Shown here piece by piece: positions 26,507 to 35,901 of a stretch of 64,000 nt of DNA (position 1 is its first letter; the number at the start of each line of letters is the position of its first letter). A program made the position numbers and the translations under genes. Origin of the DNA: Halorubellus salinus (GTDB taxonomy: Archaea; Halobacteriota; Halobacteria; Halobacteriales; Natrialbaceae); the NCBI RefSeq assembly GCF_020567525.1, contig NZ_JAJCVI010000004.1, forward strand, positions 515,226 to 579,225, read 5' to 3'. A model generated the notes under the pieces. The model did not search any database and was not told the DNA's origin. It was given only the letters and a program-made list of their open reading frames with translations.

Positions 26507-27106
26507 TCAGTCGGTGAGCGTCGCGAACGCGAAGAGGCTCTTCGTGCCGAGCGGGTCGTCGGCGGTGACGCGACGGACGTCCCCGAACCCGGCTGCTTCG
26601 AGCTGTTCGACGGTCGCGCGTTCACCGGGGGCGGAGAAGAACATCCGGCCGCCCATCCAGCCCTCGCGGACGGTCTCGAACCGCCCCGTGGGCAGGGTCA
26701 TGAGGAGGTGACCGCCTGGTTTGCAGACGCGAGCGAACTCCCGGTAGACTGCGGGATGGTCGTCGCGTGAGACGTGGAAGACGGCGTGGTACGCGGTGAT
26801 GGCGTCGACGCTGTCGTCGACCAGCGGGAGCTGAGTCATGTCGGCCTGTACGAGTCTCGCCCCGGGGACGGTCTCGGTCGCGAGCTCGAGCGCGCGCCGG
26901 GAGACGTCCACGCCGATGGCGTCCGCGGGGAGGTTCGCGAGCGTCCGCGCGCCGTCACCGCACCCGACGTCGAGGACGACCGGGTCCGCTGGCAGGTACT
27001 CGCGGAGATCGTCGACGAGGTCGGCGTCGCTCCCGGTCGGGTCCCGGGACCGAGCGTACGTCTCGGCGACGTCGTCCCAGGCGCGTTGCACGTCCTTACG
27101 GTCCAT
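26507..27106 (-). CDS. Class I SAM-dependent methyltransferase
   Basis: 199 residues. Motif I VVLDVGCGDGART and the acidic strand GVDVSRRAL bind S-adenosylmethionine. The segment ITAYHAVFHVSRDDHP gives the UbiE/Ubie-like layout, followed by KPGGHLLMTLP. The substrate cannot be named. ATG 27106 is chosen because the upstream frame extension is not protein-like. Confidence 0.8.
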   Translation of the reverse strand: MDRKDVQRAWDDVAETYARSRDPTGSDADLVDDLREYLPADPVVLDVGCGDGARTLANLPADAIGVDVSRRALELATETVPGARLVQADMTQLPLVDDSVDAITAYHAVFHVSRDDHPAVYREFARVCKPGGHLLMTLPTGRFETVREGWMGGRMFFSAPGERATVEQLEAAGFGDVRRVTADDPLGTKSLFAFATLTD

Positions 27107-27437
27107 ACGGACGGTACGGGCCGGAGCGAGAAAGAGACCAGGCCTGACGCACTCCCCGTCCTTCGTGCGAGCAGCCCGCACGCAACCGGGCCGCGTGAAC
27201 GGTCCGGTAACCGACTGGTCGGAACGTGAAGCGTCTGAAACGTCGGCGGCCGTCTCGCACGTCGAGACCGACCAGCGGCTCCGACTCCCGGAACCTCCTC
27301 GTTTCACGCCGTTTCACGCCAACAGCGCCCTACGGTCGCTGAACGATACGAACTGTCCCCACCGGTTCGAGATAACCCGACCGTTGTCCGCGCTACCGTC
27401 CAAATAACGAATCCGGTTCGCGGAGAGGACTCCAGTG
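27107..27437. other. 331-bp gap between divergent starts
   Basis: It holds the upstream regions of the methyltransferase and the lipoprotein. One perfect 10-bp duplication gtttcacgcc lies at 27301-27320, and an AT-richer ccaaataacg near 27400-27409 may be the lipoprotein promoter. No RNA or coding signal seen. Confidence 0.5.
27301..27320. repeat. 10-bp tandem duplication
   Basis: gtttcacgcc occurs twice in tandem in the gap upstream of the low-complexity lipoprotein. Confidence 0.85.
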
Positions 27438-27794
27438 ATGACACGACGCGAACCAACTCGACGCCGACTCGTCACAGGACTCGCAGCCGTCGTTACCGTC
27501 GGTCTCGCGGGCTGTGCGAACCCAGAAGAGGACGGCGGAACCAACGAGACAGATCCACTCGACGGAACCGGAACCGAGGGCGAGACCGAGACGGAGATGG
27601 AGACCGAGACGGAGATGGAGACCGAGACGGAGATGGAGACAGAGACTGAGTCGGAGACAGAGACAGAGACCGAGACGGAGTCCGAGACTGAGACGGAGAC
27701 AGAGGCTGGGACGGAGACGGGTACCGGGACGGAGACTGAGGCGGGAACCGGGACGGAGACGGGGACGGCGGCGTCGATGGGGAACGCCGGCTAG
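27438..27794 (+). CDS. Tat lipoprotein with Glu-Thr repeat tail
   Basis: 118 residues. A twin-arginine-type leader (TRRRLVTG then a hydrophobic stretch) ends in lipobox LAGC, so it is probably exported folded and lipid-anchored. The mature part is almost wholly Glu/Thr/Met/Ser/Gly repeats and has no folded domain. It would be a strongly acidic, flexible surface stalk. ATG 27438 is preferred to GTG 27435. The function is unknown. Confidence 0.65.
   Translation: MTRREPTRRRLVTGLAAVVTVGLAGCANPEEDGGTNETDPLDGTGTEGETETEMETETEMETETEMETETESETETETETESETETETEAGTETGTGTETEAGTGTETGTAASMGNAG
27582..27635. repeat. 18-bp coding repeat, three perfect copies within a longer hexamer-like tract
   Basis: gagaccgagacggagatg occurs three times in tandem. 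GAGACN-type hexamers continue to about 27770. All units are multiples of 3, so slippage changes protein length but not frame. Confidence 0.9.
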
Positions 27795-27868
27795 TACCTG
27801 CAGGGGTGGCGTGGGCGCCTGGGGATGGATGGAGTGACACCGGCCGCGCGCGACCGCCGACGCGATTC

Positions 27869-28723
27869 CTACGACCCGTCTGGGCGGTCCGGGACGTCGC
27901 CCGGGTTCGTCCCGTAACGCGCTGGCACCCACCGCTGGTCGTCGATCGGCGGCCGGTACGCGGAATCGTCCGGACGCTCGGGGAGGTCGACGGGGTCGGG
28001 CGTGTAATCGGGATAGTCGAACTGATCGAGGAGGTGACTGATGCAGTTCAGGCGCGCGTGCTTCTTCACGTCGGCGTGCACGACGTGCCAGGGGGCGTGC
28101 GCGGTGTCCGTGTGGTCGAACATCTCGTCCTTCGCTCGCGAGTACTCCGCCCAGCGCTCGCGCGCCTCGAGGTCCATCGGACTGAGCTTCCATCGCCGCT
28201 TCGGGTCCTCGTTGCGCTTCTCGAACCGCCGCTCTTGCTCCTCGTCGCTCACGGAGAACCAGTACTTGATGAGGGTCATCCCCGATCGAACCAGCATCCG
28301 CTCGAACTCGGGCGCTGACAGGAGGAACTCGTCGTACTCCTCGTCCGTACAGAACCCCATGACGCGCTCGACGCCGGCGCGATTGTACCACGACCGGTCG
28401 AACAACACCATCTCGCCGGCGGTCGGCAGCTGTTCGGCGTACCGCTGGAAGTACCACTGGCCTTGCTCGCGCTCCGTCGGTCTCCCGAGCGCCACGACGC
28501 GCGCGACCCGTGGATTCAGGCGTCGCGTGATGCGTTTGATCGCGCCGCCCTTCCCGGCCGCGTCCCGGCCTTCGAACACCACGCACACCTGGAGGTCCTC
28601 CTCCTGGATGTGGTACTGGAGTTTCACCAGCTCTTCCTGGAGTCGTCCCAGCTCGCGCTTGTAGTGCTTCTTCTTCAGGACGCCGCTGTCCTTGTATCGG
28701 TCGGGGTACTCTTCGGGGTTCAC
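27869..28723 (-). CDS. ppk2: Polyphosphate kinase 2 family protein
   Basis: 284 residues. The P-loop EGRDAAGKGG (51-60), DRSWYNRAGVERVMGF and the KYWFSVSDEEQERRF lid are typical of single-domain PPK2, which transfers phosphate between polyphosphate and nucleotides. Length matches class I/II enzymes. ATG 28723 is the start. No other polyphosphate gene is close, although a PstB gene is at the window's end. Confidence 0.92.
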   Translation of the reverse strand: MNPEEYPDRYKDSGVLKKKHYKRELGRLQEELVKLQYHIQEEDLQVCVVFEGRDAAGKGGAIKRITRRLNPRVARVVALGRPTEREQGQWYFQRYAEQLPTAGEMVLFDRSWYNRAGVERVMGFCTDEEYDEFLLSAPEFERMLVRSGMTLIKYWFSVSDEEQERRFEKRNEDPKRRWKLSPMDLEARERWAEYSRAKDEMFDHTDTAHAPWHVVHADVKKHARLNCISHLLDQFDYPDYTPDPVDLPERPDDSAYRPPIDDQRWVPARYGTNPGDVPDRPDGS

Positions 28724-29012
28724 GGGGAACTCACGTACCGATAGACGCTATCAGGGACCATATGCTCTCGTGCGGACGGTTGCCGGGTCGTCGCGCCCGT
28801 CTCGGATCGCTCGAGTCGCTGTCGCGCGTAGCCCCGCTGACGACCCCTTCCGGAACGGGACGCCCTCGACGCCGTCTGGCGTCCTCGACCGGGAGGAGTG
28901 ATGCTCCGGCGCGGACGTTCTCGGGTGACTGGTCTGCTACGGGAGCGGCCGGGAGTGGGCAGGTTCGGTCACGGGCCGAACGCTCAAGACGCCGGTGGCC
29001 GTCCGCACGAAC

Positions 29013-30284
29013 ATGACCGTCGCACGCCCCATCGAACTCGAAGGGCACGTCATCGACTCCGGCACGCTCCAGCGATGCATGACGACCATCATGGACATGG
29101 GCGGGGACTTCGACGTGGAACAGTTCGACGTCGGCCGCCACAAGCTCGCGGAATCGTACTGTCGGATGCTCGTGGAGGCAGACGACGAGGCGACCCTGCA
29201 CGAGATACTGCACGAACTCCATCAGACGGGCGCGACCGTCACGGACCCCCACGACGCCCAGCTGGAACCCGCGCCCGGCGACCAGGTCGTGCCGACGGGA
29301 TTCTACTCGACGACGAACCACCCGACGGAGGTCCGTCACGACGGCGACTGGCTGCCCGTGGAGAACATCGAGATGGATTGCGCGATCGTCGTCGAACCCG
29401 ACGCCGAGGACGGGCCGCGAGCGTACACGAAGGTCCTGAACGCCATCCGCGAGGGCGACCTCGTCGTCACCGACGAGTTCGGCGTGCGCGTCGACCCGCC
29501 GGACCGGCCGCGCGGCGACAGCGGCCCGTTCGGGTTCATGCAGGGTGGCGTCTCCCCCGAGCGCCCGAGCGAGAGCCTCATCGAGGAGGTCGCGGACGTC
29601 ATCCGCGAGGCGAAGGCCGACGGCGGGAGCGTGCTCGCGGTCACGGGCCCCGCCCTCCTGCACTCGGGGGCTGGCCCGGCGTTCGCGCGCCTCGTCCGCG
29701 AGGGCTACGTGGACGCGTTGTCGACGGGGAACGGGTTCGCGGTGCACGACATGGAGCGCTCGATGTACGGGACGAGCCTCGGGATGAACGTCGAGACCAT
29801 GGAGAGCCCGCGGAAGGGTCACAAGCACCACATCTACACGATAAGCGAGGTCATCCGAGCGGGCGGCATCGAGGCGGCCATCGAACAGGGGCTCGTCGAC
29901 TCTGGCGTCATGTACGAGTGCATCCAGCACGACGTCGACTACGTGCTCGCGGGCAGCATCCGCGACGATGGCCCGCTCCCGGACACCATCACGGACGCCG
30001 TCGAGGCGCAGAACGCCATCCGCGAGCAAGCCCACGACGCCGACGTCGTCCTCATGCTCTCCACGCTCCTCCACTCGGTCGCCGTCGGGAACTGCCTGCC
30101 GTCGACGACGCCGGTGGTGTGCGTGGACATCGACCCGGCGACGGTCACGCAACTCCTCGACCGCGGGAGCGCGCAAGCGGTCGGGATGGTCACCGACGTC
30201 GGCACGTTCGTCCCGACGCTCGCGGACAAACTCCTGGACGAACCGGCCGCCGACTGCGAGGAACGCGACGAGACCGAAGAATAA
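29013..30284 (+). CDS. TIGR00300 family protein (archaeal-type ornithine cyclodeaminase-like)
   Basis: 423 residues. The opening ELEGHVIDSGTLQRCM, the FGFMQGGVSPERP block and GPALLHSGAGPA are hallmarks of the LOR/SDH bifunctional-like (TIGR00300) family. Methanogen members are linked to ornithine cyclodeamination, so a role in ornithine/proline metabolism is likely but not proven here. ATG 29013 is chosen over GTG 28995 (6 codons earlier). Confidence 0.85.
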   Translation: MTVARPIELEGHVIDSGTLQRCMTTIMDMGGDFDVEQFDVGRHKLAESYCRMLVEADDEATLHEILHELHQTGATVTDPHDAQLEPAPGDQVVPTGFYSTTNHPTEVRHDGDWLPVENIEMDCAIVVEPDAEDGPRAYTKVLNAIREGDLVVTDEFGVRVDPPDRPRGDSGPFGFMQGGVSPERPSESLIEEVADVIREAKADGGSVLAVTGPALLHSGAGPAFARLVREGYVDALSTGNGFAVHDMERSMYGTSLGMNVETMESPRKGHKHHIYTISEVIRAGGIEAAIEQGLVDSGVMYECIQHDVDYVLAGSIRDDGPLPDTITDAVEAQNAIREQAHDADVVLMLSTLLHSVAVGNCLPSTTPVVCVDIDPATVTQLLDRGSAQAVGMVTDVGTFVPTLADKLLDEPAADCEERDETEE

Positions 30285-30299
30285 CCTCGCGCGCGCCGC

Positions 30300-31634
30300 T
30301 CAGAGCGCGTCGAGGACGTTCAGATAGCCGCTCCCGTAGAACTCCTTTCCGTAGCCCGAGGGCACGTCGGCGGCGCGCTTCAGCGCGCTCTCGACCTGGT
30401 TCGCGTTGTAGTTCGGGTTCGCGGACTTGACGAGCGCCGCCGCGCCAGCGACGTTCGGCGCCGCCATCGACGTCCCCGCCTTCCAGCCGTAGCCGGGGAC
30501 CTGCGTGTCCGGCTCGTCGTCGCCGTCGGTGTCCTCGTACGTGAACACGGTGTTGAAGACGAGGTCGTTGAACCAGGGAACGCCCGTGCCGATCGCATCG
30601 AGGTCGGCGTCGCCGCCGGGCGCGCCGAGCGTGATGGCGTTCGTCCCGTAGTTCGTGTAGAATGCAGGACTCTCTGGTGGGGACTCGTCGCCGGCGTCCC
30701 ACCCGTACCCGATGGGGCCGGTTGCGGCGACGGAGACGGCCTGTGCGCCCTCGTTCGGGAGACTGACGAGGTTCCCGTCGTGCTGGAGGTCCGCGCTGTC
30801 GTTCCCGGCAGCGATGGCGAGGAGCGTGCCCTCCTTGTTCGCGTACGTCATCGTGCTGTTGAGCACCTTCCCGTAGAACGACCCTTGTCCCTGCCGGGGG
30901 ACGGGGTACGCGCCCAGCGAGAGGTTCGCGACGTCCGCGCCGACGTTCACGCTGTAGACGATGGCGGCGAGGATGTCCGCGAACGACGCGGTCGGGCCGG
31001 AGAACACGCGGCAGTCGACGAGGTCGGTCTTCGGCGCGGTGCCGTTCACGCCGATGCCGCCGCCGTTGTCTGCGGCGACGATGCCGGCGACGTGCGTGCC
31101 GTGGTCGTCGCCGCCGACGGGGTTGTGGTCGCCGCCGTCGTCGGTGAAGTTCCGCGAGAGGTCGAGGTTGAGCGGCCCGGCGAGGTCGGGGTGCGTTTCG
31201 AGGACGCCGGAGTCGATGACGGAGACGCGCGTTCCCTCGCCCTCGGTCGTCTCGTGCGCTTCCGGCACGTTCAGGTCGGCCTTGTCCCACTGGAGGAAGT
31301 CACCGGGTAGGCCCTCGTAGTCGCTGGCGTCGCTCGGGTCGAACGTCGGCGCTTGCGCGTTCGTCTCGGGTTCGTTCAGCGTGATCTCCACGTCGGGTTC
31401 GAAGGCCTTCACCGCCTTCGACCGTCGGAGTTCGTTCTCGCTCGCCTCGACGACGGCGAAGTTCACGCCGGGCATCTCGTGGACGACGTCCAGTCCGCGG
31501 AGCTTTCCTTTGCCCTTCGTCTGGACGATGAAGCGGTCCGTTCGCGTCGCCGCCGTCACCGTCGCCCCGGTCGCGATACCGCCGAGTACTGCGCCACTGA
31601 CTGTCAGGAACGTCCGCCTGTTTACGTCTGGCAT
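30300..31634 (-). CDS. Tat-exported S8 serine protease (halolysin-like)
   Basis: 444 residues. The N-terminus NRRTFLTVSGAVLGG is a twin-arginine signal, and residues about 34-90 look like an inhibitor-type propeptide. The catalytic triad is Asp141 (VIDSGV), His178 (DHGTHVAG) and Ser389 (GTSMAAP), with Asn278 as oxyanion residue. The protein stops soon after the catalytic domain and lacks the C-terminal extension found in classical halolysins. Probably a secreted protease. It converges with the TIGR00300 gene 15 bp away. Confidence 0.92.
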   Translation of the reverse strand: MPDVNRRTFLTVSGAVLGGIATGATVTAATRTDRFIVQTKGKGKLRGLDVVHEMPGVNFAVVEASENELRRSKAVKAFEPDVEITLNEPETNAQAPTFDPSDASDYEGLPGDFLQWDKADLNVPEAHETTEGEGTRVSVIDSGVLETHPDLAGPLNLDLSRNFTDDGGDHNPVGGDDHGTHVAGIVAADNGGGIGVNGTAPKTDLVDCRVFSGPTASFADILAAIVYSVNVGADVANLSLGAYPVPRQGQGSFYGKVLNSTMTYANKEGTLLAIAAGNDSADLQHDGNLVSLPNEGAQAVSVAATGPIGYGWDAGDESPPESPAFYTNYGTNAITLGAPGGDADLDAIGTGVPWFNDLVFNTVFTYEDTDGDDEPDTQVPGYGWKAGTSMAAPNVAGAAALVKSANPNYNANQVESALKRAADVPSGYGKEFYGSGYLNVLDAL

Positions 31635-31866
31635 GCAGATTCACGTCCGGTCGGTGTCGCCATTGGTATAACACACCTACCGACTCCACGAAGGTGGCCA
31701 CGGAACCCCGACGTATGGTGAAAAATGCGTTTGGTGATTGGTATTGGTTCTTTACCGGCCTGAGGCGCTGATTCCCGACACCAACGCGTCGCAGCGCCGA
31801 GCGAGGTATAGCGCTCGAACGCGTACACGACAGGGAAGATGCACGAGGGCACGCGACGGGTGATGG

Positions 31867-33921
31867 ATGGCGACCGCTAGCGACCGCGACGACGCGTCGT
31901 CGTTCGCGAGCGACGGCGGGTCGATGTGGCGACTCTACGGCGAGTACGGCCGCGGGAACCTCTCGCTCGCCGGCGTCGGCACCGTCATGGCGGTCCTCTC
32001 GCGGGTCGTCGGCCTCCTGCCCGCGCTCCTGCTCGGGCTCGCCATCGACGCCATCCTCCTCGCCGACCGCCCGTACGCGCTCCCGCTCGTCCCCGACGCC
32101 TGGATCCCTGAGAATGCGCCCGGGCAGGTCTGGTTCACCGTCGGCCTCCTCGTCGCCGCGACCGCGGTCGGCGCGATAGCGAGCTACCTCCAGAACTACG
32201 GTTGGAACCGGTTCGCGCAGAACATCCAGCACGCGCTCCGCGTCGACGCCTACGAGTCGATGCAGGCGCTCGACCGGTCGTTCTTCGACCGGACGCGAAC
32301 GGGCGAACTCCTCGCGGTCCTCAACAATGACGTCAACCAACTGGAGTCGTTCCTGACCGACGGCGTCAGCTCGACGCTCCGCTTGCTCGCGCTCGTCCTC
32401 GGCGTCGGCGCCATCATGCTCGTCCTCAACCCCGTGCTCGCGCTCGCCGCGCTCGTCGCCGTCCCCGTCCTCGGCGCGTTCACGGTCGCGTTCGTCCGCC
32501 GCGTCCAACCGAAGTACGCGACGATGCGCGCGAGCGTCGGGTCGCTGAACGCCCGGTTGGAGAACAACGTCGGCGGGATCGAGGTCATCAAGACCGAGCA
32601 CGCGGAGGCGTACGAGGCCGACCGCGTCCGCGAGGCCTCCCGCGAGTACTACGACGCGAACTGGGACGCCATCCGCACCCGCATCACGTTCTTCCCCGGA
32701 CTCAGCGTCATCTCCGGGCTGAGCTTCGCGCTCACGTTCGTCGTCGGCGCGTTCTGGGTGCTCAACGGTCCACCGGCAGTCCTCGCCGCCGTCCCGGAGA
32801 CCGCGCTCGGCGTGCGCCTCGGCGTCGCCGACGCGGTCACGCCCGGCGAGTTCGTGACGTTCATGCTCTACACCCAGCAGTTCGTGTGGCCGCTCGCGCA
32901 GTTCGGCCAGATCGTGAACAGCTACCAGCGCGCGAAAGCCTCCAGTGAGCGCGTGTACGGCGTCCTCACCGCCGACGACGTCACGACCGACCCGGACGAC
33001 CCCGTGCCGTTCGACGGCGTCGACGGACGCGTGGAGTACGACGACGTGACGTTCGCGTACCCCCGCGGGCCGGACCTCGTCGGGGACGGTGGGGGCGAGG
33101 CCGCCGACAGCGACGGCGACGACCGTGACGATGCGGTCGCCGACGCGACCGAGTCCGTCGACCCCGAACCCGTCCTCCGCGACGTGTCCTTCAACGTCGC
33201 CCCCGGCGAGACGGTGGGCATCGTCGGGCCGACGGGGAGCGGGAAGTCCACGCTCGTGAAACTGCTCGTCCGACTCTACGACCCCGACGACGGCGAGGTC
33301 CGCGTCGACGACGTGGACGTGCGCGACCGGTCGCTCGCCGACCTCCGGCGGGCCGTCGGGTACGTCGCCCAGGAACCGTTCCTGTTCTACGGGACCATCC
33401 GGGAGAACATCGCGTACGGGACGTTCGACGCGACCGACGCCGACGTCGAAGCCGCTGCGAGACGCGCGGCGGCCCACGAGTTCGTCGCGAACCTCCCGGA
33501 CGGCTACGACAGCGTCGTCGGCGAACGCGGCGTCCGCCTCTCAGGCGGGCAGCGCCAGCGCGTCGCGCTCGCCCGAACGATCCTCAAGGACCCAGCGATA
33601 CTCGTGCTCGACGAGGCGACGAGTCACGTCGACACCGAGACCGAGGCCATCATCCAGCGGAGCCTCGCGGAGCTCGCGACCGACCGCACCACCATCGCGA
33701 TCGCCCACCGGCTGTCGACCGTGAAGACAGCCGACCAGATACTCGTCCTCGAAGGCGGCCGCATCGTCGAGGCCGGGACGCACGACGCGCTCGTCGCCGA
33801 GGACGGCCTGTACGCGAACCTCTGGCGCGTCCAGGCCGGCGACATCGACGACCTCCCCGCGTCGTTCTTCGAGGCCGCCATCGAGCGGCGCGCCGCCATC
33901 GAGGGCGGCGAGGACGACTGA
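31867..33921 (+). CDS. ABC exporter, fused membrane and ATPase domains
   Basis: 684 residues. Six-helix ABC membrane domain (about 30-360), then the ATPase with Walker A GPTGSGKST, signature LSGGQRQR and Walker B ILVLDEATS. The ATPase start carries an Asp/Glu-rich insertion (GDGGGEAADSDGDDRDD). It is an MsbA/multidrug-type half transporter that should work as a homodimer. The substrate is unknown. ATG 31867 begins a normal N-terminus. Confidence 0.9.
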   Translation: MATASDRDDASSFASDGGSMWRLYGEYGRGNLSLAGVGTVMAVLSRVVGLLPALLLGLAIDAILLADRPYALPLVPDAWIPENAPGQVWFTVGLLVAATAVGAIASYLQNYGWNRFAQNIQHALRVDAYESMQALDRSFFDRTRTGELLAVLNNDVNQLESFLTDGVSSTLRLLALVLGVGAIMLVLNPVLALAALVAVPVLGAFTVAFVRRVQPKYATMRASVGSLNARLENNVGGIEVIKTEHAEAYEADRVREASREYYDANWDAIRTRITFFPGLSVISGLSFALTFVVGAFWVLNGPPAVLAAVPETALGVRLGVADAVTPGEFVTFMLYTQQFVWPLAQFGQIVNSYQRAKASSERVYGVLTADDVTTDPDDPVPFDGVDGRVEYDDVTFAYPRGPDLVGDGGGEAADSDGDDRDDAVADATESVDPEPVLRDVSFNVAPGETVGIVGPTGSGKSTLVKLLVRLYDPDDGEVRVDDVDVRDRSLADLRRAVGYVAQEPFLFYGTIRENIAYGTFDATDADVEAAARRAAAHEFVANLPDGYDSVVGERGVRLSGGQRQRVALARTILKDPAILVLDEATSHVDTETEAIIQRSLAELATDRTTIAIAHRLSTVKTADQILVLEGGRIVEAGTHDALVAEDGLYANLWRVQAGDIDDLPASFFEAAIERRAAIEGGEDD

Positions 33922-33986
33922 GCGACCGCACCTCGTGGCCGTCGCTCGGCGTTCAAAGGTCCCGCAGGAGTTCGCGTCGCCGTCGT

Positions 33987-34184
33987 TCAGGCGCTCGCGT
34001 CGTAGCCAGCGTCCTCGACGGCGGCGACGAGCGCGTCGACGTCCGCGTCCCCGTCGACGGTGACGGTATCGGTCTCGTTGTCCGCGCTCGCGTCGGTGAC
34101 GCCTTCGACCTCGGCGAGCGCGTCCTCGACGCTCTCCTCGCAGTGTCCACAGGACATCCCCGTGACGGTGAGTTCAGTCGTCAT
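33987..34184 (-). CDS. Heavy-metal-associated (HMA) domain protein
   Basis: 65 residues, a single ferredoxin-like HMA domain with GMSCGHC binding a soft metal such as Cu(I). Such small proteins act as copper chaperones for P-type ATPases. No ATPase gene is adjacent. The ATG at 34184 is chosen because it begins the first beta strand (TTELTVTGM). The longer frame upstream is not conserved. Confidence 0.88.
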   Translation of the reverse strand: MTTELTVTGMSCGHCEESVEDALAEVEGVTDASADNETDTVTVDGDADVDALVAAVEDAGYDASA

Positions 34185-34340
34185 ACCCGTTCGGTGGGTA
34201 TCGAGCGTGAAACGAGTGACGAAAGACGGGAGCGTCGGGCGACGACCGGGAGCCGTCGCTCTCGACCGCTGCACGTCGCCGTCGGTCGACGACGCGAGCG
34301 CTCTTGGGTGGTTGTGTTCTGAGAGAATCGAGGTCTGAAA

Positions 34341-34358
34341 CGTCGCCGTCAGGCGACG
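34341..34358 (-). terminator. Hairpin followed by TTT downstream of the cold-shock gene
   Basis: Perfect 7-bp stem cgtcgcc/ggcgacg with a 4-nt loop, starting 13 bp after the cold-shock stop and followed on the minus strand by TTT. Weak for an archaeal terminator, which mostly relies on T runs. Confidence 0.35.
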
Positions 34359-34371
34359 GCGTGGACCTTGG

Positions 34372-34566
34372 TTAGACGCGAAGAACGTTCTTCGCACGCG
34401 GGCCCTTGGGGGCCTGCTCGATGTCGAATTCGATCTCGGTGCCTTCCGTCAGGTCCTCGCCGCCAACGTCCTCCATGTGGAAGAAAACGTCGTCGTCGCT
34501 GTCCTCGGTGGAGATGAAACCGTAGCCGCCTGTGTCGTTGAAGAAATCAACCTTACCGTTTGCCAT
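34372..34566 (-). CDS. cspA: Cold-shock domain protein
   Basis: 64 residues. RNP-1 (GGYGFIS) and RNP-2 (DVFFHMED) identify a nucleic-acid-binding cold-shock OB fold. It is acidic like other haloarchaeal Csp proteins. These act as RNA chaperones. A cccttatcc element about 30 bp upstream of ATG 34566 suggests a near-leaderless transcript. Confidence 0.93.
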   Translation of the reverse strand: MANGKVDFFNDTGGYGFISTEDSDDDVFFHMEDVGGEDLTEGTEIEFDIEQAPKGPRAKNVLRV

Positions 34567-34882
34567 TGCAACTTAACGAAAGCCGACAGCACGGATAAGG
34601 GTTGTGTATCTGTTTTCTATGAGCGCAGAATAGAATACGAGTGTCCGCAAAGAAGCCACAATTCTGGATATCTGTTTCGGATGGGGTGGGTTCGCTCGGG
34701 ATCGGTGACCGTTCAGTCACGACGGGGGCGAACTATCGACGCATCCACAGTTCGCGCCCCGGCTGCCATCCATTCCCACGCACTGGGGCTCCGTGGTGCG
34801 GTTCGACGACTGACGGCATCGACCGGCACGGCACGTGCTCGCACGGTCGTCGGGGTGGTCGCGTGGCTCGCGACGAGGGCGG
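34567..34882. other. 316-bp gap, cold-shock promoter and unassigned AT-richer DNA
   Basis: The left end holds the cold-shock promoter (34593-34601). Bases 34610-34680 are noticeably richer in A/T than the rest. Open frames in both directions have no protein-like pattern. I see no gene. Confidence 0.5.
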
Positions 34883-35728
34883 TCACTCCCGCGCGTCGTA
34901 CTCCTGGTAGATGACCTCGCCACAGGCCTTGCAGTGCGAGGCGTCCCGGTCGTGGTTCGACAGCCCGCAGTTCGGGCACGTCACGTCCACGGTGTCCTTC
35001 GACGCCCACTCGCGGACGATCTTGCTCGCCTGCCAGGGGATGAGGATGATGCCCGCGATGATGGTCGCGACCGTGATCCAGCGCCCGGCCCGCGTCATCG
35101 GCACGATGTCGCCGAACCCGACCGTCGACACGGTCACGACCGTGTAGTAGAACGCGTCCCCGAAGTTCCCGACCGTCGCGTTCACCTCGTGCTCGACGCT
35201 GTAGAACAACCCCGCGGACACGAAGAAGATCACGAGCACCGTCAGCAGGAGCTTCACCGCCCGGAGCGTGTTGTCCGACACCGTCCCGAAGAAGAACTCC
35301 GCGTCGCTCGTGAACCGATAGAACCGCAGGACGCGCACCACCCGAATCACGCGGAGGAACCCGAACTCCAGGGTCACCGCCGGTACCGGCGCGACGAGCA
35401 CGAGCAGCGTCGGGAGGATCGCGAGCAGGTCCACCATCGTGTACCCGCTCGTCGCCTCCGCGAACCGGTCCTCGGCGCCGTACAACCGCAGCACGTACTC
35501 GCCGAGGAACACGAGCCCGATGCCGACCTCGAGGTCCCAGAGGAGCGCGTCCGTCGTCGCCGACGTCGGGTACGTCTCCGCGACGAAGATCGCGACGAAC
35601 ACGAGGTTCAGGACCATCAACGCGATGTCGATGGCCTTCCCGAGCCACGTCCGATGGTCGAGGAGGTAGAACCGGACGGTGTCGCGTAACTCCCGGCCGG
35701 TGTCGTCCGGCGTCGACGCCGTCCCCAT
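34883..35728 (-). CDS. Voltage-gated-type ion channel with C-terminal zinc ribbon
   Basis: 281 residues. Six-helix channel: S1 begins near residue 30, S4 carries the spaced arginines (FLRVIRVVRVLRFYRF), and the pore has the K+ filter TVGFGD at about residues 201-206. After the last helix a C4 zinc ribbon (CPNC...CKAC) forms the tail, an unusual addition that could sense metal or bind a partner. ATG 35728 is chosen. The start lies 173 bp from the divergent heliorhodopsin gene. Confidence 0.88.
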   Translation of the reverse strand: MGTASTPDDTGRELRDTVRFYLLDHRTWLGKAIDIALMVLNLVFVAIFVAETYPTSATTDALLWDLEVGIGLVFLGEYVLRLYGAEDRFAEATSGYTMVDLLAILPTLLVLVAPVPAVTLEFGFLRVIRVVRVLRFYRFTSDAEFFFGTVSDNTLRAVKLLLTVLVIFFVSAGLFYSVEHEVNATVGNFGDAFYYTVVTVSTVGFGDIVPMTRAGRWITVATIIAGIILIPWQASKIVREWASKDTVDVTCPNCGLSNHDRDASHCKACGEVIYQEYDARE

Positions 35729-35867
35729 ACCCCCACCCAGCGCGTCGACGAACGTAGGTTCTCGGGTTCGGTCCCACCACCGGCTCGTCGTTCCACGTGG
35801 CGTCGTGAGCGGGGCGTGCCCCAGTTCTCGGGTCGTCAGTCGACCGCGACGCCCCGTTCGCACGAAG

Positions 35868-35878
35868 CATTATATTGT
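35868..35878 (+). promoter_or_regulatory. TATA-like box for the heliorhodopsin gene
   Basis: gcattatattg is the most A/T-rich stretch in this 173-bp divergent gap and is centred about 29 bp before ATG 35902, consistent with a leaderless transcript. Confidence 0.55.
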
Positions 35879-35901
35879 CTGTTATCGTGTACTTAAGCGG
35901 T

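Noticed and set aside
27355..27380. tRNA-like ggttcgagataacc segment
   Set aside because: Resembles a T-loop, but I could not build an acceptor stem or anticodon arm around it.
34641..34910. 89-residue open frame on the plus strand
   Set aside because: Gly/Arg/Ser-rich, overlaps the 3' end of the ion channel gene and has no conserved pattern.
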